Source of the DNA: Heterodera schachtii
Taxonomy: Eukaryota; Nematoda; Chromadorea; Rhabditida; Heteroderidae
Assembly (NCBI GenBank): GCA_023374025.1
Contig: SIJG01000068.1
Coordinates: forward strand, 8,135 to 72,134
Length of the DNA stretch: 64,000 bases
Reading direction: 5' to 3'
Of this stretch, positions 49,819-61,144 are shown one piece after another (the first letter of the stretch is position 1; each line of letters begins with the position of its first letter). Position numbers and translations under genes: made by a program. The notes beneath the pieces were generated by a model. The model made no database searches. It saw nothing but the letters and a program-made list of their open reading frames with translations, and was not told the DNA's origin.

Positions 49819-49910
49819 GGATGACTGGACAATACGGCAGTGGACAATTCGACAACGGACAGTGACTGCAACCGACAGAAGTGAACAATCCGATAGTGAA
49901 CTACAGAAAA
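49819..49910. repeat. GGACAATNCG iterated patch
   Basis: TGGACAATACGGCAG, TGGACAATTCGACAAC, GGACAGTGACTGCAACCGACAG and TGAACAATCCGATAGTG follow one another in about 90 bp. Another element-end-like patch of diverged short iterations; no terminus identified. Confidence 0.4.
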
Positions 49911-50059
49911 TTTCTAAAAATAATTGCCAGGAAATTATTTATTTTCCTCAAATCCCTCAGATATGTTTAAAAATTTTCTAAAAAATTTATTTTAAAGGTG
50001 TGTCGTATGTGCGTAAAAAATAAATTCAAATTCTGTTTCTTCACATTTGTTAATATAGT

Positions 50060-50260
50060 AATGTAAAAAAAAGTTGTACAGTATGAATTTGTTTCATGTT
50101 TTTCCTATTGAATGATTAAAATTATTATTTTGACCAAGAATAAAGCAAATTAAAATAATTCTTTTTTATACATTACAAAAAGTTATACAGTATGAATTTG
50201 GTTTTTATTTGAATTTTATTTATTTTTATCAAGAATAAAGCAAATAAAAATGATCAAATA
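50060..50260. repeat. Direct tandem duplication of about 105 bp
   Basis: The phrase AAAGTTGTACAGTATGAATTTG near 50072 and the phrase AAAGTTATACAGTATGAATTTG near 50178 (each trimmed at the edges), each followed by AAGAATAAAGCAAAT, mark two adjacent copies just downstream of the globin gene. Confidence 0.65.
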
Positions 50261-50286
50261 TATTTATTATTTTTTTTGTAATTTGA

Positions 50287-52599
50287 TCATTTCGTTGTGG
50301 CCCGAATTTCCGATGTCTTTTTGCTGTATGCTTGTATCATTATGTCGACCACAAATGTGATAAGATGTGTAAATGCGATGCATGTTTCGACTTTGTTGTC
50401 CATTTCAAGTCGTGCAATAATTGCTACAAAATAAAATATTACAGTAACCGACAAAAGAATTTATGATTCATGTAAATAAATAAAATTTGAAAAAAAGATT
50501 AAATATTTGGCGCTAATTAAAATGTCGTGGCTTTTGAATTTTTAAAATAATTAATACCTATTTAAAATTATAACAGAATTTTAATTTAATTGATTTATTA
50601 AGCCCATATTTTATATTTAAAATTTTCCCACCTAATAATTGTTGTTGAAAAAGGTCCATAAAATGTTGCTTAAGCCCATACTGGGCATAATTTGCATGCA
50701 TTTCGCCAAGATGTACACATGCATCGTACATTTTATCCTCATCCATTTTGTATTCGTTGATCAGTTTGTCGAAAAATTTGAAAATTGCCTGGCTGAAATT
50801 GAATAAATAAATAACTTATAATAAACTTTTATATTTTTAAATTATTGTCATTTAAAATATTTTAGAATTTTTGGCTTTTTCAATTTGTTTTCATTAATAA
50901 AATATGGTATGAACTATGTGTATAATTTACTAAATTTTATATGTTAGATAATAAACTCAAATATTTTGTATAAGGTCATTAATTTTTTTTTTATAAATTA
51001 AAATTTTGTTATATGTCGAAAAAGGCAAGAAAAAATATAGAACATAAAAGTTTACTCGCTCCGATGGGACTCGAACCCACGGCGCCTTTCCATACCGTGG
51101 AATGCGCTACCCGACTGAGCTATGGGCAATTCCTTTAAAGGGTCCTCCCATGTCCTTTATCCCACTTCCACCCACATTCTGATTCCTTCTTTCACCACAT
51201 CAAAAGAAACACTTTTTAAATTGATTATTTATTAACCAAATTCTGTTAAGTTTTGGCCATTTTGTCAGGTCTCTATAGCAATAGTGGCCGCACGCGATAA
51301 TTTCGTTCATCTTTGGGCTCGCATGAATGCAATAATGCATTGCCTTGTGGAACAGATCGCTTCGACTTGTCACAATGTTATTGTGCCAACACAAATAAAT
51401 TCTGAAAAAAATCAAAATTTAAAGTAAACAATCCTTTAATTTTTTTAATAATAAGTTTTAAAAATCAACCCTTTAAATTATTAGGAATAATAACAATTAG
51501 TAGCAAAAAATAAAAAAAAATTGTTAAATATCAGCATATTACTCAGGGTTCGTAGATCTGAGGCTTTAGCCTCATTTTGTGGTTTTTTGATAGGTCAATG
51601 AGGCTAAATTTTCAAAATGAGGCTTTGAGGCTTTTTGTGGTTTTTTCAGAAATTTTGGGGCTTTTTATGGTTTTTTGTTAAATTTTTCCAAAAAACAACA
51701 AAATAAAAATTTTTTTAATGAAAATCTGCTAAAAATATGGTCAAAATTCTCAATTTTTCCCCCGGCGGCGCCTATCGGCACCGCCGGACCCTAAAAATCC
51801 TTTATTTTCTTAAAATTTTTGCTTAAAATTGCAAAAATTTGGCCATTTTTGTGGACAAATTCTGTTAACAAATCACATTAAAATTATAAAAATTTTCCCG
51901 GCGGTGCCTATCGGCACCGCCGGACCCCCTGTTCCCCAAAAAAATTTTGGAAAAAGCGCCGCAAAAATCAACTTCGATTTTTCATGCTCAGAATTTCACA
52001 AAATGCTTAGTTCTAAGAAAAAATTGCTCAAATTGATCACGGACAATCAAAAATATCACATTTGAACATTTTAAACGTGTTTTGAATAAATTTGAGAAAA
52101 TGAGGCTTTTTGACCCAAAATGAGGCTTTTTTGCTTGCCAAATGAGGCTTTTGAAAATTTTCACCTACGAACCCTGATATTACTGTAGTTTATAAAATAA
52201 AATGATTTTTAATAGATGTGATTAGCTGAAAATATCTTTTTTTGAAAAATTATAATTATATTAAATATATTAATTTAATTTAATTATTATTGGTTATTAA
52301 AGTAAAAACATACAATTCTCGGTCTTTTGGTGACAAAAAATTGGTGTCCTTCCTCCGTTCAGGCAAAACAATTGCAGTTTCTGTCCTTGATTTACTGAGC
52401 ACTTTTGTCAGCGTTCGTTTATTCTTTAATTGTCGTTTGATGAGCATCGTTGTATTAACTAAAAATTAATTAATTTAAAATAAATAATTTTTATTTCATT
52501 TTTATTACTTGGCCGACGCAAAATTGCAACAGAACCATTGGACGGCGGCAAAATTTTTTGTCCTCTTGTTGAGTCAGAAATTAAGCATGCATTGCCCAT
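50287..52599 (-). CDS. Globin with N-terminal myristoylation/palmitoylation signal
   Basis: Five exons: 52599-52509, 52458-52314, 51401-51237, 50792-50632, 50423-50287. All have GT/AG borders and matching phases, giving 232 residues. The start MGNACLIS carries Gly2 and Cys5, the signal for N-myristoylation plus palmitoylation seen in some nematode globins, so plasma-membrane attachment is likely. Residues about 31-75 are a basic linker (LIKRQLKNKRTLTKVLSKS). The globin fold starts at SPKDRELIYLCWHNN (helix A), SRSDLFHKAMHYC (B/C) and KLNRICQAIFKFFDKL (E). MYDACVHLGEMHANYAQYG carries the probable proximal His (F8), followed by HFMDLFQQQLL (G) and THLITFVVDIMIQAYSKK (H). Gln before AIF probably occupies E7. 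An acceptor CAATTTAG lies about 25 bp before the ATG, and AATAAA follows the stop. Likely a signalling or redox globin, not an oxygen carrier (family inference). Introns contain a hAT-like element and a SINE. Confidence 0.8.
51056..51180 (-). ncRNA. tRNA-derived SINE copy 2, in a globin intron
   Basis: Minus strand: AAGTGGGATAAAGGACATG, then CTTTAAAGGAATTGCCCA, A box TAGCTCAGTCGG and B box GGTTCGAGTCC. It matches 47300-47435 but keeps eight extra bases (GGAAAGGC) between the D and T arms. Even so the anticodon loop lacks U33 and the acceptor stem does not pair. It is a dispersed repeat, not a functional tRNA, and should be in the third intron of the globin gene (51236-50793), antisense to nothing else. 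Confidence 0.6.
51544..52176. mobile_element. Non-autonomous hAT-like element in a globin intron
   Basis: Ends CAGGGTTCGTAGATCTGAGG (left) and, reversed, CAGGGTTCGTAGGTGAAAAT (right). Perfect 8-bp target duplication ATATTACT at 51536-51543 and 52177-52184. GAGGCTTT words are iterated at both ends. The interior carries the palindrome pair GGCGGCGCCTATCGGCACCG at 51761-51787 and 51898-51923. No transposase. It lies in intron 2 of the globin gene. Confidence 0.85.
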
Positions 52600-52699
52600 T
52601 TTTATTTTAATGGTATATTTATGGCTAAATTGAAAGAAAAAAAAATTATTGAGACTGATCAAAACAATTTGGACGAAACAACACTCAATCACAAAGATT

Positions 52700-55050
52700 T
52701 GAACAAAGTTATGCAAGATTAATTTGGAGATAAATTTGATCAAGATTAGTGATGACTGAGAATTTCTCGAGATTCGACCTTGAGACTTCGAGACGTAGAC
52801 CAAAAAAGCACATGCCTTTTCTCGAGTCATAACTCTGTAGAATTTTGTAATGTAATATAACGGGTTCTAAATTATGTTGAAAGTTTCTCTTCACTCAATT
52901 TTATTTTTTACGGCTAAACATGAAAATTGTTTTTTTTTTTCGTTTATGGGCCAAACCAAAATTTTGGTTTTTTAAATTTCAAAATTGGGAAAAAGAAGGT
53001 TTTAAGCAGTCGCCAAAAAATGAAAATTTTATGGTTTTTGGCTCAAAATCTAATAAATTTTAATAAAATTAGTCATTTCGAGGTGCCGATTGGTCCAAGT
53101 AATTTCTGACCAAATTGTCACCATAATTAACAAAAATTTTAACAAATATAATTTTTCATTAAAAACTTTCATTTTACATTTTGTTAAATTTTGCACGTAG
53201 ATCGAGCACATTGAGGGCTATTCATGTTACCAAGAAAGTTTAATTTGGCCAAGATTGATAAATGTAATGACAATTTTTCTCGAAAAACAGTACGAGTCGG
53301 GGCAGACGAGTTGGCCAAGTACCAATTGTGTTTTTACCGTGTTAAATAATCTGAATTTTCAAACAGTGTAATAGTGGGAGAGGGCATTATAGTTCGTTTT
53401 CAAAAAAAAAAAACAATTTTTTTCCATTCATTTTTCAATTTAATGGCTATACTCAGTAGATGGGGAAATCTGAATTCAATATTTTAATTTAATGGGAAAG
53501 TAATTAACAATAAATTATTTGACTGTTTCATTATGCATGTGAAAATAATTGTTAATGAAAATTTAAAGTTAAGCAAGTCACACTTGGGTAAACAATAGCC
53601 TTTAAATGTGGGAAATGTGTGTGAAATTTAATAAATGGAAAAGTGACGGAAATTGAAAATGAAATTAATGTTAATAAATGAATAATTCAATTAGATAAAT
53701 GCAGGTTAACACCGGAACCAACGTGATAAAATTAATTATAAATATTCTTGAGGGTAGTGTAAATTATTAAATTTACCTCAATTAGGTCTAATTGAGACAA
53801 TTTTCGTTCAAAAAAATAAAATAAAAAATTGTAAACAGAAATTAATCAAAACCCAAATTAATTCAAAATTAGTTTTATAATATATAATTTAATAAAATTA
53901 ATTTTTATTTCATCAAAATTTAACTCAATTGTACTGATTAAAAAAGTTAACAATTAACTCATTTCTTAAAATTAATTTGTTAGCTAAATTTGGGTTTTTG
54001 GAACAGGGTTTGTTGAACCAAAAATGGATTTGGAAAAGTTCGCCTCTTTTTTTTTTTTTTGCTCCGGGGTTCGGAATTGTCCAAATTGATGCCATAAATA
54101 GAAAAGATACCATTAATTAATAATTAAAGTAAAATGAAAAATTGATAATTTTTATTAAAGGTAAATTTTTTGTTGTATAAAAACCAAAATATTTAATAAT
54201 ATCATTTTATTTTATTTTATATTAATAATAAATTAGAATTTTATTTAAAAATTAAAATTTTTTATAAAATAGTAAATTTAAATTATTTAATATTTTTATT
54301 TTAAACAAATACTTTAGCAATATTTGTGTTAATCTTAATTAATTTTATAATGAAACTTTTGCATTTCTGTTAGAAAGCACACCCACTTACAATTAATTAC
54401 GTAAAAGCAAATTAAGCAAATTCCCATATCATTTCTTTCTAAAATGTTAATTTTAGCACATATTGAACAATTTTGATGTAAAAGTTGTGAGAAAATTTGC
54501 TTTAAATAGTAATTTCCGGTTGAATTTTAAGATATTTGTCTTAGTGCAAAAAAATAATTACCCTTAGTTTTATAATGGCTGATATCATAATTTAATTATG
54601 TTATAAAAACGAATAGTTATTTTAAAGCAAATTTACTTTTTGATATTTATATTTTAAACAAGAATATTTAATTAATAAATATTAAAAATAAAATAAAATA
54701 TTTTTATATTTGATTATGTCAAATAATTTACCTATTACAATATCTTAATTAATATGAAATGAAATATTCATAGAGTTTAAATTTAAAAAATCATAATTTT
54801 GATTATCATAAATAAATTTAGCCCATAAATGAGCTATTTTTATGGGGTCTTTAACCTATTTAAATCCAAATTTATATGGAATAAATGAAAATTCAATTAA
54901 TGTTTCCATTTTTGTTATGAATTTACAAATAAAATTGGAAAGAATTTAATTATACGCACAAATAATTGAAAAAAAAAAAAATATTTTTAGCAAATAAATA
55001 AATTAGCTGACCATTTATTTATTCTTTTAAGTAAATTATTTCGTCAGGCA
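52700..55050. repeat. Segmental direct duplication, copy 1
   Basis: Diverged but collinear with about 55620-57900. Landmarks in both include ATGGCTAYACTCAG-AGATGGG, AATGCAGGTTAACA, AATTGTACTGA, GGGTTTTTGGAA, TTTTGCTCCG and ATGAAACTTTTGCATTTCTG. The copies are about 3.0 kb apart. No gene is supported within; TTCGAGA/CTCGAGA words cluster near 52755-52830. Confidence 0.7.
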
Positions 55051-55619
55051 GGAATCAAAATTAATTTTGCCTAGTAAAAAAATTCAAATTAAAAATTGAT
55101 AAAAAAGTGAAATTTTTAATTTTAATACGAAAATTCGTTTATTTTTCGACTAAATTCCTATAATTTAGAAATTAACCCAATTTTGCTAAAAACAACCTTC
55201 CATTACTTTGAGATTTGATGGTAAATAGGGGATATTATTTATAGTTGATAAAAACTGCCAAAATAGTTAGTTTTTATGTCCTAAAAAACCCCAAATTAGG
55301 TGCTAAAAATGGGCAAATAGTTTCTTTAAACTTTCAATTTGTAGATAAATTTTTGAGAAATTTTTCATCTCTTAGGGGTATATTTTGAAAATTTTCGATT
55401 CGATTCTTAGGGGTATTTTAGAAAAAAAATTCAGGTCGATTCTTAGGGGGTGTATTGTTCGTTTTTATTGCATTTTTGTTAGTAAATTTTGGACAAAACC
55501 TTGAAATTAGTTTTTTTCAAAAAGTTTTAGGTTTTCAAGTGCTAAAAATAAAAACCATAAAATAGTTGCTTATAATTCGAAAAGAAGCTTAACAACAACC
55601 GAAAAAAAAACATGGTTTT

Positions 55620-57900
55620 CGTGCGTTTCAGGCCACAATTATAAGAAAAAAATTTATGCGGATTGATCAATTCAATTAGTAACAATGTGATTAAAAACTC
55701 ACAAAAACTTTAACTGTTTAATTCAAGGTTGTCCAAAATTATTGTTATGTTTTTCGAGATTCGACCTATAAGAGTTGAACCGAGACTAAAAAAAAGCCAA
55801 CAAATTTCTGTAGTCTCGAGTGTAGTTGGGGAAAAAAAATGCGTTTTAACAGTGTCCAAAAAAGATTTTGACTCAAATTCACAGAAATAAAAGAATTTTG
55901 TCATTACGCCGGTAGCTCATTTTATTTTAATGATTTGTTTAAAGCTAAATATAAGAAAAAAATTTATGCGGATTGATCAATTCAATTAGTAACAATGTGA
56001 TTAAAAACTCACAAAAACTTTAACTGTTTAATTCAAGGTTGTCCAAAATTATTGTTATGTTTTTCGAGACTCGACCTATGAGAGTCGAAATTGAGACTAA
56101 AAAAAGCCAACAAATTTCTGTAGTCTCGAGTGTAGTTGGGGAAAAAAATGCGTTTTAACAGTGTCCAAAAAAGATTTTGGCTCAAATGCGTTTTTAACAG
56201 TGTCCAAAAAAGATTTTGGCTCAAATTCTAAGAAATAAAAGAATTTTGCCATTCCGCCGGTAGTGCCGAGTAATCCCAATAAATTCTGAGGAAATTGTTA
56301 CCAAAATTAACACTAACTTTTATAAATAATCTGAAATTATAAATTAAGGGGTTGGCAATTATGGTTTATTTCCTAAAAAAAATGAAAAACCTTTTTTCCA
56401 CATTCATTTTTCATTTTAATGGCTACACTCAGAAGATGGGAAAACTGAATTCAATATTTTGTAGTTAATGGGAAAAGCAATTAACAATAAATTATTTCTT
56501 TCATTTATGTATGTGAAAATAATTGTTAGCGAAAAATTAAAAATTATGAAAAGTACATTTGTTTAAAGAAATAGCGCCTTTAAAAATGGGAAATCAGTGT
56601 GAAATTTGATAAATGGGGAAATTGACCGAAATTGGAAAATGAAATTAATTTTAATAATGACAAATTCAATTACACAAATGCAGGTTAACATCAGAACCAA
56701 GGTAGATGAGCAAATCAAATTATTTAATTATTCTAGAAAGATTGTGTAAATAACTAAATTTACCTCAATTAGGTATAATTGAGAGAATTTTTGTTTAAAA
56801 AAAAAATTTCTTCAACGGAATTTTTAACTCAATTGTACTGAATCAAAAAAGTTAACACTAAATTCGTTTCTTAAAATTAATTTTTAACTATTTTTGGGTT
56901 TTTGGAAGAGGGTTTATTTTGCCAAAAATGGTTTGAAAAAGGTCACCCTTTTTTTTGCTCCGTGGTTCGACCAAATATTCTTGATAATGTTTATGGAACT
57001 CCAGGGAACATGTTTTTGTGACATTTTATATTTAATAGTCATATTATTTTGTTTAATATTAAAGATAAAATTAAAACCAAATTTTTGATAGTCATATTGT
57101 TTTATTTAAAATTAATTATAATTTAGAGTTTTTTAATTGAAAAAGTAAAATATTTTTATAAAATATTAAATTTCATTTATAAAAATATATGATTGTAATT
57201 TTTTTATGAAAACCAAATTACAAAAACGACAAGGCTTTAGCAATATTTGTGTTATTCATAATAAATTTTATAATGAAACTTTTGCATTTCTGTTCACTTT
57301 TTTATATACGGGCACTTTAGAAAGCACGTCCACCACCCACGTAAAATTACGTAATTCAAATTAAGCAATTCCCATATCATTTCAAAATGTTATTTTAGTA
57401 AATCTAAAATAATTTTAATGTAAAAGTTGTGAGAAAATTGATTTAAATAGTAATTTCCGGTGGATTTTGAATATTTTGGCAAAAAAAAAAAAACTTTATT
57501 TTAAGTTCTGCAAACAACTTAGTTCGTTTTAAGTCTTATAATGGCTGATATCATAATTTAAATTATGTTATAAATTTAAATAATTATTTAATAAAAGTAA
57601 ATTTAATTCTTTACATTTGAAATAAAAATATTTTATAAAAATAAAATTATAAATAAAATAAAAAAATTTTAAATTGATCATAAATAGCCCATAAATGAGC
57701 ATTTTCTATTTTCATGGGTCCTTAATCTATTTTTAATCAAAAATTACATGGAATAAATGACAATTCAATTAATGCTTCCTTTTTTGGTTGTGAATTTACA
57801 TATAAATATGCAATAATTAATTATGCACATGAATCTAGAATAGAATCATTTTTAGTCAATTGAATAAAATAGCTGACCATTTATTCGTTTAATTCAATTA
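55620..57900. repeat. Segmental direct duplication, copy 2, with an internal tandem
   Basis: Partner of 52700-55050. In addition, about 300 bp starting near 55640 (TATAAGAAAAAAATTTATGC) is repeated in tandem from about 55950, and a 45-bp segment (CAGTGTCCAAAAAAGATTTTG) is doubled near 56160-56220. The minus-strand frames here (SFLDTVK repeats) are artefacts of these tandems. A G-run lies near 57915. Confidence 0.7.
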
Positions 57901-57939
57901 TTGAAGAAGATCCAAGGGGGGGGGGGAACCTTTTAGTTT

Positions 57940-58915
57940 GAACATTTGAAATTTGAAATGTATAACTTAGCTTAAACTAGTTCACCGCTACAACCTTTTT
58001 TTTCATAAGGCTCGTAATGATATGAAGAACTATTTAAAAATAAATTCAATCATTCATGCACGTTTTGAAAGTTCGGCACTTTGTCTGGCCAAGTTGACAC
58101 TTTGTCGGACCAAATCGGCACTTTGTCCAAAATACACCTTCCTCAAACCAATGCTCCCTCATCAGAGTCTAACTTTTTGAAAACCGAGGGTAGCCCAGGG
58201 GCTAAAGGGGGTCAGGGCACATAACTTAGTGCTAGCGCCACAATTTTTTTTTAAAACCTTATCCCTGGGCGCGTCTTTTATACTTCTTCAGCGCCCCGCT
58301 GCAGGTTTCATAAACATGAGAAAATCGAAAAACCTCGAAAAAATTTTACTAAATTTAATCAACTAAGCCAACAAAAAAAATTTTTGCTTAAAAAATTTTG
58401 GCCGGTTCAAAAATTTCTAAAGTATTAAACTGTCATTTGAAAAAAAAAATTCGTCCTGCTAGCCTTATGGGAAGTCAATCTGCATTTTTTTTTGAAAAAG
58501 TTTAGACCTTACTCTTATATAAATTTTACAAAAAATTTTAAATTTCTCAGAAAACTTTGAATAAAAAATTCTAAATTTTTATACAATATTAATCTACAAA
58601 CCCTATTTTTATATGAAAATGCTATTTTTATTATTCAGTGTTGACCCAATTCAAAAATATTTATTATTTTTTTTAAATTTTACAGAAAAGTTTTCAATAA
58701 AAAAATTATAAATATTTTATACAAAATTGATCTGAACACCCTATTTGTTCGTTGATTCCGCTTGAAAAATTCAAAAAAATATTTTTTAAATTTGATTTTC
58801 AAATAAAAAAAATTATAAATATTTTATAAAAAAATTAATCAGAAAACGCTATTTTTTCACTTCTTCAGGGTTGAACAAATTCAAAAAATATATTTTTTAA
58901 ATTTTTCAGAAAAAG
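57940..58915. repeat. Repeat-like non-coding block
   Basis: Starts with ACTTTGTCTGGCCAAG / ACTTTGTCGGACCAAA / CACTTTGTCCAAAA iterations (58078-58130), then GC-richer text, then a phrase TTCAAAAAA-TATTTTTTAAATTT repeated three times (58650-58910) with small changes. No frame or terminus recognised. Confidence 0.45.
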
Positions 58916-58916
58916 A

Positions 58917-59145
58917 TTTGCGTCGCGACACTTGCGCCGCTCAGTAAAAAAGGCTCATGCGCCGCGTACATTTGCGCCGCGGCACTTGCGCCGCCTAACA
59001 AAAAATGACATTTGCGCCGCGACATTTGCGCCGCCTAACAAAAAATGACATTTGCGCCGCGGCACTTGCGCCGCCTAACAAAAAATGACATTTGCGCCGC
59101 GACATTTGCGCCGCAGAGCGAAAAGGGACATTTACGCCGCTCATT
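58917..59145. repeat. TTGCGCCGC tandem array
   Basis: ACATTTGCGCCGC / GGCACTTGCGCCGCC words alternate with AACAAAAAATG in units of about 40 bp, about four complete units plus diverged edges (GCGTCGC at the left, TTTACGCCGCTC at the right). A GC-rich island in AT-rich DNA. Confidence 0.8.
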
Positions 59146-59625
59146 AAATAAATTACCTAATTGGTCCAACAATTTTCTAAATTAGAATGAATTGATATTT
59201 ATTACTAATTCTTTCTTTGAAGACTTTCATGCCAAGTCCATATTGGAGTGCTTATAATGATTGATCAAATATTGATCATTTTGGTTTTATTTGTGACCTT
59301 ATGCGATGAGAAGCCTTCGTATTGCCTGATCATTCGGGCGTGAATTTTTAGTGACAATAATTAAAAAATAGGTTCCAAAATAGGGGTAAAACGCCAAAAG
59401 AGATGCCAACTTATTTTCTAGTCGATAATCTAAAATAGGAATTTTTAGGGTCGAACATCCAAAATAGGGATTAGGGTCGATAAAACGAAGAATTCTCGCG
59501 CTAAAAATGTGTTTTTATGCTTTTCTCATTGATTAAAGCCGCAGGAAAAAAAAAAAAAGTAAAACCCTAAAAATCCGCAAACGTACTGATCATTTTAACT
59601 GTTTTTTGAGCCGTGGGCAGTTCTG

Positions 59626-60418
59626 GGGCCTTATGCTCGTCTCGCGGTTTAGAGCTAAACCACGGTTAACGGCGTTAACCATGGTTAAGAATCCTTAACC
59701 GGTATGCTCGTCCTTCCCTTTTTAACCGTGGTTAAGGCTAAACCACGGTTGAGTTAACCGTGGTTTACTACCTCCTTAACCACGGTTAACCTGCGTTAAC
59801 CGTGGTTTATTTCCAACCGGTATGCTCATCTAACCGTGGTTTAATCTTTCTTAAGGAATCTTAACCACAACTCGAGTTGTGGTTAACGTAAATTTATTTA
59901 GTAATTTAAATAGTAAAATAAATAAATAAATTTTTTCTAGGTTAATTTTACATGCAGAAAAAGAATCTGACTTTTATTTTTGTAATTTGACAGTTTTAAT
60001 GCAGCAAACTTTTTCTTGAAGCATCCAAATTAAACATTCTTAGTATCATTCTATAGCCCCCTATTATTTTGCAAAATTTTAAAAATTTTTGCTGTGTTTA
60101 AAAAAGTTGTGGCCAAAAATTTTTAAAAAACCAATTCTTGATTTAATAGTTTTTCGGGGGTTTTTAATTAAATCTATGCTAATATTGATAATATAAAGAG
60201 AAAATAATTATTATAATAATTTAATTATATTTTTTTAATATTAACTATTTTTCAATTTCAAGATAAATTCTCTTAACCACGGTTCAGTTAACCATGGTTT
60301 ACTTAACCGTGGTTAAAGACGAGCATACCGGTTAAGGTCGGTCGTTAACCACGGTTAACGAAACCGTGGTTAACGCGTTAACCGTGGTTTACTAAACCGC
60401 GAGACGAGCATAAGGCCC
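59626..60418. mobile_element. Element with perfect inverted ends and AACCACGGTTAA iterations
   Basis: Perfect inverted repeats of about 27 bp beginning GGGCCTTATGCTCGTCTCGC at 59626 and mirrored to 60418. A 3-bp direct repeat CTG flanks both sides. GGG/GGC-type ends with a 3-bp duplication fit PIF/Harbinger, although CTG is not the usual TWA target. The near-palindrome TTAACCGTGGTTAA and its halves occur more than fifteen times beside the ends. The interior (60010-60125) contains a relative of the core of the GGTGCT elements (ATTCTATAGCCCCCTATTA and AAAAAAGTTGTGGCC). No open frame. 793 bp. Confidence 0.7.
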
Positions 60419-60594
60419 CTGTTGTCTGACTGTTTATTTGATATTATTCTTCATTTTTCATATCTTTGATGACCTATTCAATGTTGAGACTAAACATTAA
60501 AAATTGAATGTCTATCTTGGTGACAAGTAATTTTTTTTTATTTTTTCGCAGAATAATGATCTGTCATAATGAACAAATTGATGGAATTTTAGCG

Positions 60595-60660
60595 GTGCTA
60601 TGACGTTAGACAAGAACAATCAAAATGGGCGTTAGTCAAAAAATCATCAAATTTGGTCCA
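60595..60660 (+). mobile_element. Solitary end of a GGTGCT-type element
   Basis: GGTGCTATGACGTTAGACAA, followed by AATGGGCGTTAGTCAAAAAA and TCATCAAA, matches the ordered end of the element at 44938 (GGTGCTGAGCCGTTATAAAA, GGGCGTTATAAAAAAACCATC). No second end was seen downstream, so it is either a truncated insertion or one continuing past recognisable limits. Confidence 0.5.
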
Positions 60661-61144
60661 TTTTAATTTTATAAATGGCTTTTTAGCATTTTAACAAAAT
60701 TTATTGTTGCTCGATTTTTGTTATGATTTGATGTTAAAGCTGATAATGGGATTTGATTAAAATCCTTTTTATGCTTTATATGCTAATCATATTTCTTCAA
60801 TGTGTTTTAATTTATTCCATCGATGGCCTAAAAATACATTAATTGCCTAATTAAATTTTAAGTAAGAAAAATTTACATTTTTAAATTATATTTTTGAAAT
60901 TTTCCATATACTAGATGGTTGGTATTTTGAATTGTCGTCGAATACGAGGGCTTTTAAAGAATAAATTCATATATAGGTTATAGATGCAAAAAAATGAAAT
61001 TAAACAAAATGCCAGTTTACTTATCAGTAAGAGATTTACAAAATATCACATAAGGGGTATAAAAAACACTACAAACAAAGTAAGTATTACCGGAGTGGTG
61101 GCATTTTTTGATAAATTCAATTTCTCGGGGATCTTCTCATAAAA

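Noticed and set aside
50290..50430. Plus-strand frame with clustered cysteines (CDKMCKCDACF-like), resembling a zinc finger
   Set aside because: The minus strand here is the last exon of the globin gene, with correct acceptor, phase and helix-H sequence. The cysteines are an antisense artefact.
55710..56279. Minus-strand frames with repeated SFLDTVK text
   Set aside because: They come from a 300-bp and a 45-bp tandem duplication. No acceptor/donor pattern and no composition change.
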